From: Bacteroidales bacterium
GTDB taxonomy: Bacteria > Bacteroidota > Bacteroidia > Bacteroidales > JAGOPY01
Direction: 5' to 3'
Length of the DNA stretch: 22,657 nt
NCBI GenBank assembly: GCA_030638325.1
Contig: DAOWEV010000233.1
Coordinates: forward strand, 1-22,657
Shown here: positions 15,778-22,657 of the stretch, piece after piece
Layout of the letters: each line of letters starts with the position of its first letter
Numbering within the stretch: position 1 is the stretch's first letter
Program-made: the position numbers and the translations under genes
The notes under the pieces: generated by a model
The model's database searches: none
Told to the model about the DNA's origin: nothing
What the model saw: only the letters and a program-made list of their open reading frames with translations

Positions 15778-17044
15778 TGACCACCAGCCGTATTGTTCTC
15801 CTGCTCCTTTGTATGAGTAAGACCTCACGGTTGCCGGTGACCTCATCAATAAGACTTTCATTATACCTCCGTATGGTAATAAGGTGCAGATCTGTATTAT
15901 ATTTTAAACCATAGCTTGCATGAAGGCTGTTCAGCAGTTTCTCAATGTTTTGATGCGCATCAACGCAAATAGAAAAGCTGATGGCCGAGTTTTGCATGAG
16001 GTTTAACCTGATGCCATATTTTGAAAGCAGGCCGAAGATTTGATGAAGATGGTCAGTGGTGATAAATGAAAAGTCTGATGGAGAAATAGAGATCAATACC
16101 TGCTTGATCTTAACAATGTAAAAGGGAACTGTAGTTTCTTTACCCGATGGTTTTTCAATTAAGGTGCCTTTCCCGGAGGGATTATAAAAATCTTTTACAA
16201 TAAGCGGTATCAGTTTGTTTTGTAATGGCTTTATGGTTTTGGGATGAATCACTTTAGCGCCGAAGTAAGACATCTCCATGGCTTCCCTGTATGAAAGCCT
16301 CTCTATTTTTATGGTATTCTCATAATATCTCGGATCGGCATTCAGTATACCAGGCACATCCTTCCAGATGATCACCTCCCGGGCATTCATGACATGGCCA
16401 AATATGGCTGCACTGAAATCTGATCCTTCCCTTCCCAGGGAGGTTGTGTGATGGTTTGAGGAGGCGCCAATGAATCCCTGGGTTAAAGCGATTTTCCGGT
16501 GGTCAGCCCGGCTGAAGTAAGGTAGCAGGTCATGGATAATATGATCGGTGGTTTTGGTCCAGTCAACCCGCGCTTCCCGGTATAATGAATCGGTCTGTAT
16601 CAGCTTCCGGGCATCAAACCACTCACAGTTCATCTTTTCCTGCCTGAGGTAGTGATGCACAATAGTGGTTGAGATCAGTTCTCCGTAACAAACGATCTGG
16701 TCGTACTCGAAATCAAATTGAGGGACGGCCCTGGTGTCGATATGATTTCGCAGCTCCTCAAACCATCTGTTGACATCTGCATACACATCATGATCCTTCT
16801 CTTTTTGAAAGAGACCATCCAGAATATTATAATGATATGATCTTATATGATCGAACTTTGCATCTAAATCATCTTTCCTGAAAAAATAGGAGTCGATCAG
16901 GCCTTCCAGTGCATTGGTCATCTTATCCATGGCGGAGACCACTACCACCAGGTCATCATCAGGGTATTGTTTCACAATTGCTGCAAGCTGCTTTACAGAA
17001 GCAGCATCCTTAACGGTCGCTCCTCCGAATTTGAATACTTTCAT
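15770..17044 (-). CDS. lysC: Aspartate kinase, monofunctional
   Basis: Phosphorylates aspartate, the first step toward lysine, threonine, methionine and diaminopimelate. The 424-residue protein starts at ATG 17044, giving MKVFKFGGATV, the conserved kinase N-terminus. The frame stays open 44 codons further upstream, but that part overlaps mfd and shows no kinase similarity. Visible are KFGGA (5-9), SAMDKMTNAL (37-46), GREGSDFSAA (204-213) and WKDVPGILNADPR (227-239). MSYFGAKVIHPKTI (258-271) follows. The C-terminal ACT region covers about 315-424 and ends LLIQRSRRTIRLVVKA, a usual family ending, so it is full length. ACT domains normally bind an amino-acid end product. A minus-strand TACTTTTG -7 box lies inside the first codons of mfd. 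Confidence 0.94.
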   Translation of the reverse strand: MKVFKFGGATVKDAASVKQLAAIVKQYPDDDLVVVVSAMDKMTNALEGLIDSYFFRKDDLDAKFDHIRSYHYNILDGLFQKEKDHDVYADVNRWFEELRNHIDTRAVPQFDFEYDQIVCYGELISTTIVHHYLRQEKMNCEWFDARKLIQTDSLYREARVDWTKTTDHIIHDLLPYFSRADHRKIALTQGFIGASSNHHTTSLGREGSDFSAAIFGHVMNAREVIIWKDVPGILNADPRYYENTIKIERLSYREAMEMSYFGAKVIHPKTIKPLQNKLIPLIVKDFYNPSGKGTLIEKPSGKETTVPFYIVKIKQVLISISPSDFSFITTDHLHQIFGLLSKYGIRLNLMQNSAISFSICVDAHQNIEKLLNSLHASYGLKYNTDLHLITIRRYNESLIDEVTGNREVLLIQRSRRTIRLVVKA

Positions 17045-17057
17045 ATACCGGCTCTTT

Positions 17058-20000
17058 ATGGGCAAAAGTAATACATTTGCAAATATTTTGAAACCTGCCG
17101 ATCTCACCGGATTATATACAAGGAGCGACCATGGCCTCAGGATAGCGGAACTGCTTTCCGGCCCACCGGCCGTCAACCTGCAACTGAAAGGCCTAATTGG
17201 GTCTTCCAGGGCATTGGTTGTGAGCAGTGTCTTCGATACTTTAAAAAGACACCACCTAATTATTCTGCCTGATAAAGAGACGGCCGCATATTTTTACAAT
17301 GACCTGGAGGCCTTGTTTGGAGAGAAAGACCAGAACTTGAAGAAGAAAAGCATACTGTTTTTCCCGACGTCTTATAAACGCTCTTATGCCCCTGAGCAAC
17401 AGGATAGTACAAACCTTCTGATGAGGGCAGAAGTGCTCAACAGGATAGGGGCATCCCGGAAAAAAACCATAATCGTTACTTACTCTGAAGCGCTTGCAGA
17501 GAAAGTGGTCACGCGTAAACATATAAGCAGGAACACCCTTAAGTTTAAGACCGGTGAGGCCGTTTCATTAGATTTTTTGACAGATACATTATTTGATTTT
17601 GGCTTTGAGCGCGTTGACTTTGTTTACGAACCGGGACAGATTTCTGTGAGAGGCGGTATTGTTGATGTTTTCTCTTTTTCCAATGAACTTCCATTCCGTA
17701 TTGAACTGATAGGCGACACCATCGGGTCAATCCGTATATTTGACCCGTCAGACCAGCTATCTTTATCAGCCCTGAACCATGTCACCATATTACCGAATGT
17801 CCAGGACCGGATGATTTCTGGATCCGGGGTTTCATTTTTAGCAGACTTCCCCAAAGACAGCCTGATATGGTTCGATAATGTGAGTTTCACCTCAGACATG
17901 ATCAGGAAGGAGCTTGAAAAAGCAATAAAGATATTTGAAGAGGCGGATACCGCAATGGAACAGGATGCTCCTGCAAGTATTTTCATAGATGCAACGGAAT
18001 TCCTGGAAAGCCTCAACAGCTTTTCAATTATTGAGTTTGGGAGGCAGTATTATTTTCAGGATGCTGACGTTTTATTATATGATCAGGCACCCCAGCCTTC
18101 ATTTAATAAGAGTTTTGATATCCTGATCAGTAACCTGGAAGAAAACAGTGCCGAAGGCATTCAGAATTTCATCTTCTCCGATAACCCCAAACAGATTGAA
18201 AGGATCTATTCAATATTTGATGATATTCAGCAGGGTAAAGGGCGATCCGACAAATTTCATTTCACTACACTGAATATTGCCCTCCATGAAGGTTTTATAG
18301 ACCGGGATATGAAGATAGCCTGCTATACAGATCACCAGATCTTCGAGAGGTATCATAAGTTCCATCTGAAAGAGAGCTTCAGCAGGAGGGAAGCCATCAC
18401 CATAAAAGAGCTTTATAGCCTGAATCCGGGTGACTATGTGACGCATATCGATTATGGTATCGGCCGCTTCGATGGACTGGAAAAGATTGATAATAACGGC
18501 AGGTGGCAGGAGGCTATCAGGATCGTTTACAAGAACAATGACCTGTTGTATGTGAGCATACACTCCCTGCATCGCATCTCTAAATACGTTGGGAAAGAGG
18601 GGAGTGCTCCGAAGCTTAACAAGCTGGGATCAAATGCCTGGAACAGGCTTAAAAGCAAGACGAAGAAAAAAGTCCAGGACATTGCCAGGAATCTCATTAA
18701 ACTTTATGCCGAAAGAAAAGACAGCGATGGACTTCAGTTCTCACCAGATACCTACCTGCAGAATGAGTTAGAGGCCTCCTTTATTTACGAAGATACGCCG
18801 GATCAGTTAAAGGCCACGGTGGACGTAAAAAAAGATATGGAGCAACCCTTTCCCATGGACCGTCTGATATGCGGGGATGTGGGTTTCGGCAAGACCGAAA
18901 TTGCCATACGGGCAGCCTTCAAAGCTGTTGCCGACAGCAAGCAGGTGGCCATATTGGTGCCGACAACCATCCTGGCCCTGCAGCACTATAAGACATTCTC
19001 GGACCGACTCGGAGATTTTCCCTGTAATATTGACTATATCAACCGCTTCAAAAGTGCAAAAGATCAAAAAGCTTCTTTGGCCAGGCTCGAAGAGGGCTCC
19101 CTTGATATCATCATAGGAACGCACCGTTTACTCAGTAAAGACATTAAATTCAAAGACCTGGGCCTGCTGATCGTGGATGAAGAGCAGAAGTTCGGGGTGG
19201 CTTCGAAGGAAAAGCTGAAACAGTTGAAAGTAAATGTAGATATCCTGATCCTGACTGCAACCCCCATCCCGAGGACCCTGCAATTTTCCCTGATGGGAGC
19301 CCGCGACCTGTCTATAATAAATACAGCTCCATCCAACAGGTATCCTATACAGACCGAAGTGCACTCTTTTGGCGAGGAGGTCATCCGGGATGCCATCCGG
19401 TATGAGGTTTCCCGGGAAGGACAGGTTTTCTTTGTTCACAACCGGGTTCAGAACATCATGGAGGTGGAACATATGATCAGCCGGTTCTGTCCGGAAGTTA
19501 GCATTGGTGTTGTCCATGGACAAATGGCAGGAGCCAGGCTTGAAAAAGTGATGCTTGATTTCATCAACGGGCAGTATGATGTGTTGCTGGCAACCACCAT
19601 CATCGAATCCGGCCTGGATATCCCGAATGCAAACACCATTATCATCAATGAGGCACAGAATTACGGATTGAGTGACCTGCACCAGTTGCGGGGCCGGGTG
19701 GGAAGGTCCAACAGGAAAGCATTCTGTTATCTGCTTTCACCCCCTATGTCAGTCCTCACAACGGAAGCAAGGAAACGCCTGAAAGCCATCGAGGAGTTCT
19801 CGGATCTTGGCAGCGGGTTCAACATTGCCATGCGTGACCTGGATATCAGGGGAGCCGGTAATATGCTGGGGGCAGAGCAAAGTGGCTTCATATCAGACAT
19901 TGGCTTTGAGATGTACCATAAGATACTGGATGAAGCCATCCAGGAATTGAAAGACGGGGAGTTTAAAGAAGTGTTTGGACAGGGTGAGGCGCGGGATTAT

Positions 20001-20453
20001 GTAAAAGACTGCCAGATAGATTCAGACCTTGAGATCCTGATCCCTGACGATTATGTTACCAACATTACCGAACGCCTCAATCTTTATAAGGAACTGGATA
20101 ATATTGAAGCAGAGGAGGAATTGCATAAATTCCGGCTGAAGCTCACAGACCGTTTCGGCCCGGTAGCGCCACAGACTGAAGAGCTGATAGATACGATCCG
20201 GCTGCGGTGGATGGCCAAAAAGATCGGGTTTGAAAAAATCCTTATGAAAAACGGGAGGTTCACAGGGTATTTTATTTCAAACCAGGAATCCTCCTATTTT
20301 CAGTCAGAGAAATTTACCCGGGTTTTGCTATATGTTCAGCAGCATCCGTCTTCATGCAGATTGCGCGAAGCGAATGAAAAGCTGACGCTCATCATCTTCA
20401 ATATCCGAACAGTTAACGAAGCCCTGATAAGACTTGGGGAGATTTTGGGATAA
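17058..20453 (+). CDS. mfd: Transcription-repair coupling factor Mfd
   Basis: A 1,131-residue DNA translocase that removes stalled RNA polymerase from lesions and recruits UvrA. Domains in order are a UvrB-like N-terminal region (about 30-330), the RNA-polymerase interaction domain (about 445-512; GDYVTHIDYGIGRFDG), and the helicase. The helicase has Walker A GDVGFGKT (606-613), DEEQ (707-710), TATPIPRTLQFS, and the second RecA fold with ATTIIESGLDIPN and QLRGRVGRS. The C-terminal TRCF domain is at about 980-1110. The start is ATG at 17058, giving MGKSNTFANIL. The frame is open 48 codons further upstream, but that stretch is antisense to lysC and unlike Mfd. Only 13 bp separate this start from that of lysC, so the mfd promoter probably lies inside lysC; I did not find a clean -7 box there. 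Confidence 0.97.
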   Translation: MGKSNTFANILKPADLTGLYTRSDHGLRIAELLSGPPAVNLQLKGLIGSSRALVVSSVFDTLKRHHLIILPDKETAAYFYNDLEALFGEKDQNLKKKSILFFPTSYKRSYAPEQQDSTNLLMRAEVLNRIGASRKKTIIVTYSEALAEKVVTRKHISRNTLKFKTGEAVSLDFLTDTLFDFGFERVDFVYEPGQISVRGGIVDVFSFSNELPFRIELIGDTIGSIRIFDPSDQLSLSALNHVTILPNVQDRMISGSGVSFLADFPKDSLIWFDNVSFTSDMIRKELEKAIKIFEEADTAMEQDAPASIFIDATEFLESLNSFSIIEFGRQYYFQDADVLLYDQAPQPSFNKSFDILISNLEENSAEGIQNFIFSDNPKQIERIYSIFDDIQQGKGRSDKFHFTTLNIALHEGFIDRDMKIACYTDHQIFERYHKFHLKESFSRREAITIKELYSLNPGDYVTHIDYGIGRFDGLEKIDNNGRWQEAIRIVYKNNDLLYVSIHSLHRISKYVGKEGSAPKLNKLGSNAWNRLKSKTKKKVQDIARNLIKLYAERKDSDGLQFSPDTYLQNELEASFIYEDTPDQLKATVDVKKDMEQPFPMDRLICGDVGFGKTEIAIRAAFKAVADSKQVAILVPTTILALQHYKTFSDRLGDFPCNIDYINRFKSAKDQKASLARLEEGSLDIIIGTHRLLSKDIKFKDLGLLIVDEEQKFGVASKEKLKQLKVNVDILILTATPIPRTLQFSLMGARDLSIINTAPSNRYPIQTEVHSFGEEVIRDAIRYEVSREGQVFFVHNRVQNIMEVEHMISRFCPEVSIGVVHGQMAGARLEKVMLDFINGQYDVLLATTIIESGLDIPNANTIIINEAQNYGLSDLHQLRGRVGRSNRKAFCYLLSPPMSVLTTEARKRLKAIEEFSDLGSGFNIAMRDLDIRGAGNMLGAEQSGFISDIGFEMYHKILDEAIQELKDGEFKEVFGQGEARDYVKDCQIDSDLEILIPDDYVTNITERLNLYKELDNIEAEEELHKFRLKLTDRFGPVAPQTEELIDTIRLRWMAKKIGFEKILMKNGRFTGYFISNQESSYFQSEKFTRVLLYVQQHPSSCRLREANEKLTLIIFNIRTVNEALIRLGEILG
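17063..17070 (-). promoter_or_regulatory. Bacteroidota-type -7 box (TACTTTTG) for lysC, inside mfd
   Basis: CAAAAGTA on the plus strand reads TACTTTTG on the minus strand, an exact TAnnTTTG match 18 bases upstream of the lysC ATG. It covers mfd codons 2-5. I see no -33 TTG at the expected distance. Confidence 0.5.
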
Positions 20454-20589
20454 GGGCTACGCAACTGTTGCCGGGGGTTCATCCTACGGTAGTATATACT
20501 TTGAAATGATTAATTCAAAACCCCAGGCCTTATATTTTATTATCACTTAATTAAAGATGTTTGTTCGTAAATTGAAATTGTCGCATCTT

Positions 20590-20631
20590 GAATGTCGAAT
20601 AATGAACACCGAACACCGAATGATGAACTAT
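20590..20631. repeat. Heptamer tandem array GAANNNN (6 units)
   Basis: Six consecutive 7-bp units, each starting GAA: GAATGTC, GAATAAT, GAACACC twice, GAATGAT and GAACTAT. It is shorter and more degenerate than the other arrays in this window. Confidence 0.7.
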
Positions 20632-20722
20632 TTTTTCCTTTTTGCTATGTTTTTTCAACCATTACCTGTTAATTAAAGTTTAATATTCAGGCTCTATGTT
20701 GCTTTTTGCGGGAAAATAAAAT

Positions 20723-20783
20723 GCCACAGATTCACAGATTAAACAATTGATTACAAAAAATATACAATCTGTGAATCTGTGGC
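20723..20783. repeat. Perfect 18-bp inverted repeat (hairpin, 25-nt loop)
   Basis: GCCACAGATTCACAGATT (20723-20740) is the exact reverse complement of 20766-20783. Each arm contains a direct octamer repeat, CACAGATT twice. The loop is A+T-rich and no T-run follows. It could be a small non-autonomous repeat element, a structured RNA or a cruciform. Confidence 0.85.
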
Positions 20784-20891
20784 TAATTTGAATAAATTAC
20801 TAATAAGTCTGGATTTCTGTAATTATGAGGCTTTCAACATGACCTTGGCAATTCCCCGAAAAATTTTAAACAGTCTCTTACATTAATTTAT

Positions 20892-20899
20892 TAAATTTG
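20892..20899 (+). promoter_or_regulatory. Bacteroidota-type -7 box (TAAATTTG) for the lamin-tail protein gene
   Basis: An exact TAnnTTTG match 39 bases upstream of the ATG at 20939. No good -33 TTG is visible upstream. Confidence 0.5.
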
Positions 20900-20938
20900 C
20901 TGATAGAAAATCATATTATAAACCTAATATTAAAAATT

Positions 20939-21898
20939 ATGAAAAAATTTACCTCTCTTCTTGTCTTGTTTTTTCTGTTTAGCGGGTTCCTGATGGCTCA
21001 GACGACTTGTGCCGACCTGTTTTTCTCAGAATATGTGGAAGGCTCCGGCAACAATAAAGTGCTGGAGATCTACAATCCAACCGACCAGCCTGTTGACCTC
21101 AGTCTATATGTAATTAAGAGATATTCCAATGGCAGCCCGGTTCCTACAGAAGAGCTGCCATTATCGGGAACAGTGGTGCCCGGTGATGTGTTTGTGGTGA
21201 CGAATGGGCAGACGGATTCCGTTTGGGTTCCCGGCGGAGGCTATTGGTCATTACCGATTGAACCTCTATTTTATGCCAGGGGAGACTTTCACTGTTCAGG
21301 CATATATCCTGCTCCCATGTATTTTAACGGCGATGATGCCATGACGCTTGAAAAAGTGACCGGGCAGGTGGTGGATATTTTTGCTAAAACAGGTGATGAC
21401 CCGGGTAACAATGGCTGGAATGATATCCCGCCAACCTACTATGCAGGAGATCAATACTGGACTTCCTGGACCAAAGATCAGACCCTCATAAGAAAACCTG
21501 AAATAAGGGATGGTGTGAAGGTGAACCCTGCGATCTTCAAGGTCGATGTTGAATGGGATTCTGTTGCAAAGAACACTTACGACAGCCTTGGCTTCCACCG
21601 CTGTGATTGTCATACCGGGCCAGTAATTGGATGGGGAATAAATGATTACCAGGCAGTTCATACCATAGTTTTATATCCAAACCCGGTTACTTCACAACAG
21701 CTAACACTGGATGCTGACGCCCCTGTACGGGAAGTCACTTTGGTAAATCTGATCGGACAACTTGTTTTTAAACAGAAGTTTGAAGGTTCAACAAAACGGT
21801 TGACCTTGAAATTCCCGGAACTGCAAACAGGAATCTATACGATCCGGGTGGTTTTTGCTGACGAAAGCACCAGCCAGCACAAAGTTGTACTCAAATAA
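20939..21898 (+). CDS. Lamin-tail-domain protein with T9SS sorting domain
   Basis: A 319-residue secreted protein. The signal peptide (1-20, MKKFTSLLVLFFLFSGFLMA, cut before QTT) fixes the start at ATG 20939. An in-frame ATG 14 codons earlier would bury the signal peptide and overlap the promoter box. Residues of about 24-160 are a lamin-tail (LTD) Ig-like fold: FFSEYVEGSGNNKVLEIYNP, then VVPGDVFVVTNG and FNGDDAMTLEK. In bacteria this domain usually accompanies secreted nucleases or adhesins. Here no catalytic domain follows, only a linker with Cys-rich HRCDCHTG. The T9SS type A sorting domain occupies about 243-319 (LYPNP, GQLVF, TGIYTIRV, ending KVVLK). A binding or structural surface role is inferred. 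A strong terminator follows. Confidence 0.9.
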   Translation: MKKFTSLLVLFFLFSGFLMAQTTCADLFFSEYVEGSGNNKVLEIYNPTDQPVDLSLYVIKRYSNGSPVPTEELPLSGTVVPGDVFVVTNGQTDSVWVPGGGYWSLPIEPLFYARGDFHCSGIYPAPMYFNGDDAMTLEKVTGQVVDIFAKTGDDPGNNGWNDIPPTYYAGDQYWTSWTKDQTLIRKPEIRDGVKVNPAIFKVDVEWDSVAKNTYDSLGFHRCDCHTGPVIGWGINDYQAVHTIVLYPNPVTSQQLTLDADAPVREVTLVNLIGQLVFKQKFEGSTKRLTLKFPELQTGIYTIRVVFADESTSQHKVVLK

Positions 21899-21917
21899 AA
21901 ATATTCACATAACAGAC

Positions 21918-21949
21918 ACAGGCTGCCCCGGTAAAGGCAGCCTGTTTTG
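21918..21949 (+). terminator. Rho-independent terminator
   Basis: ACAGGCTGCC (21918-21927) pairs perfectly with GGCAGCCTGT (21936-21945) around an 8-nt loop, and T's follow. It lies 20 bases after the lamin-tail gene and probably separates it from the receptor gene. Confidence 0.88.
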
Positions 21950-21963
21950 TCCTTTCTAAGATA

Positions 21964-22657
21964 ATGACTATGAGGAATTTTCTGGTGACTCTATCAGTGT
22001 TTTTAATGGCAACACAGCTTTACGCTCAAACAGGAACAGTTGCAGGAAGGGTCTATGATGCCAGTACCGGTGAAACGCTTATCGGGGTTAACATTATCTA
22101 TATCCAGGGAAAGGGGACCGTAACTGACTATGACGGTAATTATAACCTGGAATTGCCCAATGGTAATTACACCCTTACGGTATCATATGTTGGCTATGAG
22201 ACCATATCCAGGGAGATTTCATTGAAAGATAATGCCATTATCGAGAATTTTGAACTTACCACAGTGACACTTACAGAAGTTGAGGTTATTGGTGATATAG
22301 CAAAATTCAGGGAAACGCCGGTTGCCTTTAGTACTGTAGATCCTATTCAGCTACAGGAAGAGCTTGCCGCCCAGGACCTTCCAATGATCCTGAATTCTAC
22401 GCCTGGCGTATATGCAACTCAACAGGGTGGAGGTGACGGCGATGCCAGGATAAACATCAGGGGATTCAACCAGCGAAATGTAGCCGTTATGATTGATGGC
22501 ATCCCCGTGAATGATATGCAAAACGGGTGGGTATACTGGTCCAACTGGTTCGGACTTGACCTGGTAACCCAGAGAGTACAGGTTCAGAGAGGATTGGGTG
22601 TTTCAAAACTTGCCATACCCTCTGTTGGAGGTACCATGAATGTTATCACAGCCGGAA
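21964..22657 (+). CDS. TonB-dependent outer-membrane receptor, 5' part (runs off the window)
   Basis: The frame is open from ATG 21964 (or ATG 21970, two codons on, which gives a cleaner signal peptide) to the window end, 231 codons. The signal peptide MRNFLVTLSVFLMATQLYA precedes QTG, with no lipobox. Next is a carboxypeptidase-regulatory-like domain (about 24-105; AGRVYDASTGETLIGVN, VSYVGYET), common at the N-terminus of Bacteroidota receptors. The TonB plug follows: DLPMILNSTPGVYATQQGGG, INIRGFNQRNVAVMIDGIPV, then VQRGLGVSKLAIPSVGGTMN. The barrel lies outside the window. The substrate cannot be told; the plug is not clearly SusC-like and no SusD is visible. There is no clear -7 box in the 65-bp gap. 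Confidence 0.93.
   Translation, partial: MTMRNFLVTLSVFLMATQLYAQTGTVAGRVYDASTGETLIGVNIIYIQGKGTVTDYDGNYNLELPNGNYTLTVSYVGYETISREISLKDNAIIENFELTTVTLTEVEVIGDIAKFRETPVAFSTVDPIQLQEELAAQDLPMILNSTPGVYATQQGGGDGDARINIRGFNQRNVAVMIDGIPVNDMQNGWVYWSNWFGLDLVTQRVQVQRGLGVSKLAIPSVGGTMNVITAG

Larger units (their letters stand above)
20454..20938. other. 485-bp non-coding stretch after mfd
   Basis: A+T-rich with no credible gene. It contains a heptamer array (20590-20631), a long perfect hairpin (20723-20783) and the promoter box of the next gene (20892-20899). A weak stem near 20463 (GCAAC/GTTGC) lacks a T-run, so no terminator for mfd is evident. Confidence 0.7.

Noticed and set aside
16914..17057. A 48-codon upstream extension of mfd
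   Set aside because: It is antisense to lysC and does not resemble Mfd N-termini, while the ATG at 17058 leads directly into the conserved region.
17045..17176. A 44-codon upstream extension of lysC
   Set aside because: The conserved kinase N-terminus begins at the ATG at 17044, and a -7 box lies inside the would-be extension.
19128..19682. A 184-codon open frame on the minus strand inside mfd
   Set aside because: It is fully antisense to a conserved helicase region, and its translation shows no recognisable domain. Long antisense frames are expected in such genes.
20460..20480. Small stem GCAAC/GTTGC after mfd as its terminator
   Set aside because: The stem is only 5 bp and is followed by G's rather than T's.
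21964..22657. Receptor as SusC of a polysaccharide utilisation locus
   Set aside because: The plug motifs are of general TonB-receptor type, and no SusD-like or glycan-degrading gene is visible. The sequence beyond the window could change this.
1..22657. tRNA, rRNA, riboswitch or integrase attachment sites
   Set aside because: Reading both strands of the non-coding gaps, I found no cloverleaf-like sequence, rRNA motif, riboswitch core or tRNA-end direct repeat. A covariance-model search was not possible here.

Overview
The window looks like chromosomal DNA of a member of the Bacteroidota, probably uncultured. Two complete genes and one truncated gene end in type IX secretion (T9SS) C-terminal sorting domains. 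A TonB-dependent receptor runs off the right edge. Several gene starts follow a Bacteroidota-type -7 box (TAnnTTTG), most often TAATTTTGCA. I see no phage genes, insertion-sequence transposase, rRNA, tRNA or CRISPR array.

Layout. Positions 1-139 are the last 45 codons of a T9SS cargo gene, closed by a clear terminator. Next is a 1,699-residue mosaic surface protein (328-5427), whose C-terminus and 3' untranslated region almost copy those of the gene before it. An ABC-F ATPase (5621-7600) meets a prenyl diphosphate synthase (7594-8574, minus) tail to tail with a 7-bp overlap. Upstream on the minus strand lie rfbA (8847-9710) and a 12-TM RND/MMPL-type exporter (9886-12288). The exporter diverges from an unrecognised secreted protein (12364-13536). 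A 133-residue DUF559 endonuclease-like gene (13848-14249, minus) sits between inverted 43-bp repeats. Then come a pyrophosphate-type phosphofructokinase (14394-15614, minus) and aspartate kinase lysC (15770-17044, minus). lysC diverges from mfd (17058-20453) with only 13 bp between the start codons. After a 485-bp non-coding stretch come a lamin-tail-domain T9SS protein (20939-21898), a terminator and the 5' part of the TonB-dependent receptor gene.

Most genes are housekeeping or envelope functions: prenyl chains, dTDP-sugar supply, outer-surface proteins, repair, and amino-acid and sugar metabolism. They do not form one pathway. The spacers are more unusual. They hold several degenerate tandem arrays with 7- or 8-bp periods, a perfect 18-bp-arm hairpin, and the repeat-bounded DUF559 unit with a G-quadruplex-type run. 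That unit is the best candidate here for something poorly described. It is a repeat-associated nuclease cassette by inference only; nothing in the sequence proves that it moves.
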